Both the position numbers and the translations under genes were made by a program. A stretch of DNA of 64,000 nt, from positions 310,001 through 374,000 of the forward strand of contig NZ_AKJN02000011.1 of the NCBI RefSeq assembly GCF_000282315.2, written 5' to 3'. The stretch's first letter is position 1; each line of letters starts with the position of its first letter. Positions 60,267 through 64,000 of the stretch are shown here, piece after piece. Origin of the DNA: Pseudomonas sp. GM41(2012). Lineage in GTDB: Bacteria; Pseudomonadota; Gammaproteobacteria; Pseudomonadales; Pseudomonadaceae. The notes below the pieces were generated by a model that saw nothing but the letters and a program-made list of their open reading frames with translations, did no database searches and had not been told where the DNA came from.

Positions 60267-61145
60267 ATGGATACGCTGGAAAGCATGCAGGCCTTCGTCG
60301 CCATCGTCGAAAAAGGCAGCCTGGTTGCGGCGGCGAAAGTCTGCAACATCTCCGCAACCATGGTCGGCAATCACTTGAGGGCCCTGGAAAAACGCTTGGG
60401 CGCGCGGTTGATCAACCGGACCACCCGTAGCGTGCACTTGACCGGATTCGGCGAGGAGTATTTCCCAAAATGTCAGCAGATACTGAGGTTGATCGCCGAA
60501 AGCGATGTCCTCGCTCAGGATCAGTTGTTGGTACCGGCCGGGAAATTGCGCATCAGTGCTCCCGTTTCGTTCGGGACCCAGGCGCTGGTGCCGGCATTGT
60601 CTGAATACATGGCCCTTTATCCCGAGGTGCGGGTGCAGCTCACCCTGGCCGATCGCGTCGTCGATCTGGTGGAGGAGGGCTTTGAGGCGGCGATACGCAT
60701 CGGCACATTGCCCGATTCGGGCCTGATCGCGCGCCCTCTGGCGCCTTACCGAATGATCATTTGTGCATCGCCCGACTACCTGCTGCGTCGCGGGACGCCA
60801 CGGGAGCCGGAGGAGCTTGGGCAACATGAGTGCCTATCCTTTAGCCAGTCGGCGTTGACCGATTGGTGTCTGAAAAGTCGCGAGCGGACTGTCCGGGTGG
60901 CAATCGACGGGCATTTGCAGATCAATAACGGTCAGGCCCTGCGGATTGCCGCACTGCATGGGGTCGGGATTGTCATGCAGCCTGCCGTCCTGCTCGAAGC
61001 CGATCTTAGGGAAGGACGACTGGTGCAGCTGTTCGCCGACTATGAGTTGACCAGCCGCCCCATGCACCTGGTTTACCTACCGGACCGATACCGCTCCTCC
61101 ACGCTGAGCAGCTTCGTCAATTTCATGCTGGAGCGGTTTGCCTGA
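60267..61145 (+). CDS. LysR-family transcriptional regulator
   Basis: A 292-residue LysR protein: N-terminal HTH MDTLESMQAFVAIVEKGSLV, then VCNISATMVGNHLRALEKRL and ARLINRTTRSVHLTGFGEEY (the RTTR-x-LT pattern of the DsdC/AaeR-like branch). The effector domain has KLRISAPVSFGTQALVPALS and DLVEEGFEAAIRIGTLPDSG. AAGG lies ten bases before the ATG. It is divergent from the MDR/SDR pair across 94 bp and most likely controls it. It shares a bidirectional terminator with glpD. Confidence 0.87.
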   Translation: MDTLESMQAFVAIVEKGSLVAAAKVCNISATMVGNHLRALEKRLGARLINRTTRSVHLTGFGEEYFPKCQQILRLIAESDVLAQDQLLVPAGKLRISAPVSFGTQALVPALSEYMALYPEVRVQLTLADRVVDLVEEGFEAAIRIGTLPDSGLIARPLAPYRMIICASPDYLLRRGTPREPEELGQHECLSFSQSALTDWCLKSRERTVRVAIDGHLQINNGQALRIAALHGVGIVMQPAVLLEADLREGRLVQLFADYELTSRPMHLVYLPDRYRSSTLSSFVNFMLERFA

Positions 61146-61177
61146 CCTTCGCGCAGCCTTGATCTTCCCTTAAACAG

Positions 61178-61211
61178 AAAAGCCCCTGAATCTGACGATT
61201 CAGGGGCTTTT
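61178..61211. terminator. Bidirectional rho-independent terminator between LysR gene and glpD
   Basis: AAAAGCCCCTGAATC (61178-61192) pairs perfectly with GATTCAGGGGCTTTT (61197-61211) around TGAC. A/T runs on both sides serve the convergent genes ending at 61145 and 61230. Confidence 0.92.
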
Positions 61212-61229
61212 GTTTAACCGGATTGCCGA

Positions 61230-62768
61230 TCAGGCCGCTTCGATCTTGCTGCGGTTCTGCTCGACCTTGCTCAGGTAATCCTTGAGCTTTTCCTGTTCTG
61301 CCGGAGTAGTGAACAGTCCCAGCTTGCTGCGGCGCCACAGAATGTCGTGCGCGGTGGTTGCCCATTCTTCGCTGCACAGGTAATCGACTTCACGGGTGTA
61401 GAGCCCGCCGCCGATGTGTTCGCCCATATCGCCGAGATTCTGCACGCCTTCGAGCATGCGCCAGGTGCGGCTGCCGTAGGTGGTGGCCCAGCGGCGGGCG
61501 ATTTCGGTCGGCACCCAGTCGAACTTGTCACGGATCAAGGCGCACAAGGCTTGCGGGGTGGTCATGTCTTCGCCGCCCGGCAGGGGAGCGCTGGCGGTCC
61601 AGCTCGGCTTGATGTCTTTGAAGTACGGAGCCAGTTGCGCCAGCGCCGACTCGGCCAGTTTGCGGTAGGTGGTCAGCTTGCCGCCGAACACCGACAGCAG
61701 CGGCGCTTCTTCGCCGGTGCCCGACAGCGCCAGGGTGTAGTCGCGAGTGACAGCCGACGGGTTGTCGGATTCGTCGTTACACAGCGGGCGAACGCCGGAA
61801 TAGCTGTGCAGGATATCGTCGCGGCTGATGCGTTTCTTGAAATGGGAGTTGACCACTTTCAACAGGTAATCGGTTTCGCCTTCAGTGATCGCCACTGCAG
61901 CCGGATCGCCGGTGTACTCGCGGTCGGTGGTGCCGATCAGGGTGAAGTGGTTCAGGTACGGAATGGTGAACACGATGCGCTGATCTTCGTTTTGCAGAAT
62001 GTGCGCGTGTTCGCCTTCGTACAGTTTCGGCACGATCAGGTGGCTGCCCTGAATCAGGCGGATGCCGTACGGCGATTCCATCTTCAGGTCGTCACGAATG
62101 AACTTGGCGACCCAAGGGCCGGCGGCGTTTACCAGTGCCTTGGCGCGGATCGAAAACAGGCTGCCATCGGCGCGTTCCAGATGCAGGTGCCACATGCCCT
62201 TGGTGCGACGGGCGCTGACGCAGCGAGTCTGGGTGTGAACGTGGGCGCCTTTTTCGCGGGCGGCCATGGCGTTCAGCACCACCAGCCGGGCGTCGTCGAC
62301 CCAGCAATCGGAGTATTCGAAGCCTTTGGTGATTTCGCTTTTCAGCGGGCTGTCCGGGCCGAACTTCAGGCTTTTCGAGCCTTCGAGTTTTTCCCGCTTG
62401 CCGAGGTTGTCATAAAGGAACAGGCCGGCGCGGATCATCCAGGCCGGACGCAGGTGCGGACGGTGCGGCAGCACGAAGCGCATCTGCTTGACGATGTGCG
62501 GGGCCTTGGCCAGCAGCACTTCGCGTTCGGCCAGGGCTTCGCGCACCAGACGGAATTCGTAATGTTCAAGGTAGCGCAAGCCACCGTGGATCAGCTTGCT
62601 GCTGGCTGACGAGGTGTGGCTGGCCAGGTCGTCTTTTTCGCATAGAAACACCGAAAGACCGCGACCGGCGGCATCCGCTGCGATCCCCACGCCATTGATC
62701 CCGCCACCGATGACGGCGATATCGTAGATCTCAGCGAGAGGGGGCGTAGGCAAGGTAGAAGTGGGCAT
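61230..62768 (-). CDS. glpD: GlpD, aerobic glycerol-3-phosphate dehydrogenase
   Basis: A 512-residue FAD enzyme, full length for the family. The FAD-binding start is YDIAVIGGGINGVGIAADAA; CEKDDLASHTSSASSKLIHG GLRYLE, INAAGPW-type VNAAGPWVAKFI and TIPYLNHFTLIGTTDREYTG are GlpD hallmarks. It oxidises glycerol-3-phosphate to dihydroxyacetone phosphate at the inner membrane and feeds electrons to quinone. GAGG precedes the ATG. A perfect palindrome matching GlpR half-sites lies 42 bp upstream, indicating repression by the neighbouring glpR product. Confidence 0.95.
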   Translation of the reverse strand: MPTSTLPTPPLAEIYDIAVIGGGINGVGIAADAAGRGLSVFLCEKDDLASHTSSASSKLIHGGLRYLEHYEFRLVREALAEREVLLAKAPHIVKQMRFVLPHRPHLRPAWMIRAGLFLYDNLGKREKLEGSKSLKFGPDSPLKSEITKGFEYSDCWVDDARLVVLNAMAAREKGAHVHTQTRCVSARRTKGMWHLHLERADGSLFSIRAKALVNAAGPWVAKFIRDDLKMESPYGIRLIQGSHLIVPKLYEGEHAHILQNEDQRIVFTIPYLNHFTLIGTTDREYTGDPAAVAITEGETDYLLKVVNSHFKKRISRDDILHSYSGVRPLCNDESDNPSAVTRDYTLALSGTGEEAPLLSVFGGKLTTYRKLAESALAQLAPYFKDIKPSWTASAPLPGGEDMTTPQALCALIRDKFDWVPTEIARRWATTYGSRTWRMLEGVQNLGDMGEHIGGGLYTREVDYLCSEEWATTAHDILWRRSKLGLFTTPAEQEKLKDYLSKVEQNRSKIEAA

Positions 62769-62809
62769 TGGCTAGCCTCGGGCTTTTATGATTTTCGGTA
62801 TTGGAATTC

Positions 62810-62823
62810 GAACATTAATGTTC
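62810..62823. promoter_or_regulatory. Candidate GlpR operator, proximal to glpD
   Basis: GAACATTAATGTTC is a perfect 14-bp palindrome of the half-site GAACAT known from GlpR operators. It is preceded by TTC, giving TTCGAACATTAA (62807-62818). Confidence 0.65.
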
Positions 62824-62910
62824 ATTTGCGAAAATGGTAGCCCATAAAGTCGCCCACAGCCAGTTAACTTCGATTGAAAATACTGATCGAAGGGCTGTGA
62901 AAGGAAAATT

Positions 62911-62922
62911 TTCGAACATTAA
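62911..62922. promoter_or_regulatory. Candidate GlpR half-operator, distal
   Basis: TTCGAACATTAA repeats the sequence at 62807 exactly, 104 bp further upstream of glpD. It may be a second GlpR contact site. Confidence 0.45.
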
Positions 62923-62953
62923 AAGAATGAAGAGGAGGGATTTGCTGCGACTT

Positions 62954-63023
62954 CTGTAGGAGCATGGCTTGCCCGCGATGGCGTACTCGAGGACGCCATC
63001 GCGGGCAAGCCGTGCTCCTACAG
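62954..63023. repeat. REP pair (REPIN-like) in duplication copy 1
   Basis: 31-bp inverted arms (62954-62984 and 62993-63023) around an 8-bp spacer; GTAGGAGCATGGCTTGCCCGC type. The arms have one mismatch. Confidence 0.86.
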
Positions 63024-63044
63024 GTTGTTTAACTGCTTTCGCGG

Positions 63045-63239
63045 TTAAACAACCTCCAACCGAATCTTGTGCTGACTCAACAACTGCGCCAACGCCGGCA
63101 CCGGCTGCTGATCGGTCACCAGGCAATCAATCAAACTGATCGGCCCCAGGCGAATCATGGCGTTGCGCCCGAATTTGCTGGAGTCCGCCGCGAGGATGAC
63201 CTGTCGGGCATTGGCGATGATCGCCTGGGACACCCGAAC
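63045..63239 (-). pseudogene. Duplicated 3' fragment of glpR
   Basis: 65 codons identical in frame to the glpR end (VRVSQAIIANARQVILAADS to HKIRLEVV and TAA), with only a silent difference in the coding part. No start or DNA-binding domain exists, and upstream frame runs into the second REP pair, so it is a remnant, not a gene. Confidence 0.85.
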
Positions 63240-63247
63240 AGCGACTT

Positions 63248-63317
63248 CTGTAGGAGCATGGCTTGCCCGCGATGGCGTACTCGAGGACGCCATCGCCGGC
63301 GAGCCGTGCTCCTACAG
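63248..63317. repeat. REP pair (REPIN-like) in duplication copy 2
   Basis: Same element as 62954-63023; the right arm has acquired two changes (GCCGGCGAGCC for GCGGGCAAGCC). Confidence 0.85.
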
Positions 63318-63348
63318 GTTGTTTAACCGCTTTCGCGGTTAAACAACC
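63317..63348 (-). terminator. Hairpin overlapping the glpR stop codon
   Basis: GGTTGTTTAACCGC (63317-63330) pairs perfectly with GCGGTTAAACAACC (63335-63348); the TAA of glpR lies inside the right arm. No long T-run follows on the minus strand, so it is a weak terminator or 3'-end stabiliser. The copy at 63023-63054 has one mismatch. Confidence 0.5.
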
Positions 63349-64000
63349 TCCAACCGAATCTTGTGCTGACTCAACAACTGCGCCAACGCCGGCACCGGCT
63401 GCTGATCGGTCACCAGGCAATCAATCAAACTGATCGGCCCCAGGCGAATCATGGCGTTGCGCCCGAATTTGCTGGAGTCAGCCGCGAGGATGACCTGTCG
63501 GGCATTGGCGATGATCGCCTGGGACACCCGAACTTCCTGATAGTCGAAGTCCAGCAGACTGCCGTCTTCATCGATACCGCTGATGCCGACCAAGGCGAAA
63601 TCAACCTTGAACTGGTTAATGAAGTCGACACTGGCCTGACCGACCACGCCACCGTCACGCCGCACATTGCCACCCGTCAGCAGGACATCGAAGTCGTCCT
63701 TGGCGCTGAGCATCGAAGCCACATGCAGGTTGTTGGTGATGATCTTCAGGTGATTGTGATTGAGCAACGCCCGGGCGATGGATTCGGTGGTGGTACCGAT
63801 ATTGATGAACAGCGAGGCGTGATCCGGGATTTGAGCCGCAATGGCTTCACCGATACGCTGCTTTTCATCGCGCATCTGATCTGCACGCATGGCGTAGGCG
63901 GTGTTTTCGACGCTGGAATCGTAGGCTGCGCCGCCGTGGTAGCGACGCAACAAATTAGCTTCCGCGAGTTGATTGATATCGCGGCGGATGGTTTGCGGTG
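63339..64000 (-). CDS. glpR: GlpR, DeoR-family glycerol regulon repressor, N-terminus beyond window
   Basis: The last ~219 codons are present; the visible part starts in the HTH end (QTIRRDINQLAEANLLRRYH) and continues HGGA, MRADQMRDEKQRIGEAIAAQ, FINIGTTTESIARAL and NNLHVASMLS, all typical of GlpR. DeoR-type effector residues DVLLTGGNVRRDGGVVGQ are intact. By family it represses glp genes and is relieved by glycerol-3-phosphate. It is upstream of glpD on the same strand, with a duplicated copy of its tail between. The DNA-binding N-terminus is not visible. Confidence 0.93.
   Translation of the reverse strand, partial: PQTIRRDINQLAEANLLRRYHGGAAYDSSVENTAYAMRADQMRDEKQRIGEAIAAQIPDHASLFINIGTTTESIARALLNHNHLKIITNNLHVASMLSAKDDFDVLLTGGNVRRDGGVVGQASVDFINQFKVDFALVGISGIDEDGSLLDFDYQEVRVSQAIIANARQVILAADSSKFGRNAMIRLGPISLIDCLVTDQQPVPALAQLLSQHKIRLEVV

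Larger units (their letters stand above)
62947..63239. repeat. Tandem duplication, copy 1 (REP pair plus glpR tail)
   Basis: 293 bp nearly identical to 63241-63533 (offset 294); I count four differences. The unit is a REP pair followed by the last ~65 codons of glpR. Confidence 0.93.
63241..63533. repeat. Tandem duplication, copy 2 (REP pair plus functional glpR tail)
   Basis: The second copy of the 293-bp unit, joined to copy 1 through a single extra base at 63240. Its glpR part is continuous with the full-length gene. Confidence 0.93.

Noticed and set aside
63045..63239. A second functional glpR gene
   Set aside because: Only the last 65 codons are duplicated, with no start, no DNA-binding domain and no effector domain.

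Overview
The window reads as a chromosomal segment of a Pseudomonas of the fluorescens group. This rests on recognisable gene neighbourhoods (aatJQMP-aauSR, metR/metE, glpD next to glpR), GC-rich codon usage, and many REP-type inverted repeats built on GTAGGAGC or GTGGGAGC cores. I see no rRNA, tRNA, integrase, transposase or CRISPR array.

Layout. 1-1030: a siderophore-interacting reductase (cut by the window edge) and its PadR-type regulator, with a perfect operator-like palindrome. 1481-8429: a CS1-type (alpha) fimbrial operon in the order pilin, usher, tip, chaperone, second pilin-like subunit, second tip protein. 8529-11660: an atypical class A-like penicillin-binding protein. 12360-13778: an amino acid permease. 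13957-18140: an OpgC-type acyltransferase, divergent from a gtrABC-type glucosylation operon. 18166-23413: a glutamate synthase-like flavoprotein, a LuxR regulator divergent from a C-N hydrolase, then a PuuP-like permease. 23522-33534: five tightly overlapping minus-strand genes (REC-PAS-GGDEF-EAL, REC-GGDEF-EAL, periplasmic diheme peroxidase, membrane histidine kinase, REC-histidine kinase) divergent from a degenerate YN-GYP response regulator. 33726-38808: Nudix, LysE, GNAT, metR and metE. 38916-48741: two related beta-rich multidomain proteins of unknown function downstream of a 1863-residue dermonecrotic-toxin-like protein. 48930-51403: an alpha/beta hydrolase behind a Pho-box-like site, a DsbA-family protein and a GlpM-family protein. 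51403-58042: the acidic amino acid system aauR, aauS, aatP, aatM, aatQ, aatJ, with a sigma-54 promoter and AauR-type sites upstream of aatJ. 58305-61145: an SDR and a quinone-oxidoreductase-like protein beside a divergent LysR gene. 61230-64000: glpD and the 3' part of glpR, with a 293-bp tandem duplication of the glpR tail plus a REP pair.

How the parts work together. The fimbrial block looks self-contained, with a duplicated subunit/tip pair. The signalling block is the most unusual part. Three paralogous receiver domains, two kinases and a heme enzyme are translationally coupled. The two c-di-GMP proteins have opposite degenerations: one has a damaged GGDEF and an intact EAL, the other the reverse. 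This suggests a redox- or ligand-responsive c-di-GMP circuit. The aat/aau block is a textbook two-component, sigma-54 controlled glutamate/aspartate uptake system whose cis elements can be read directly. The toxin-like three-gene block is the best candidate for an undescribed protein system.
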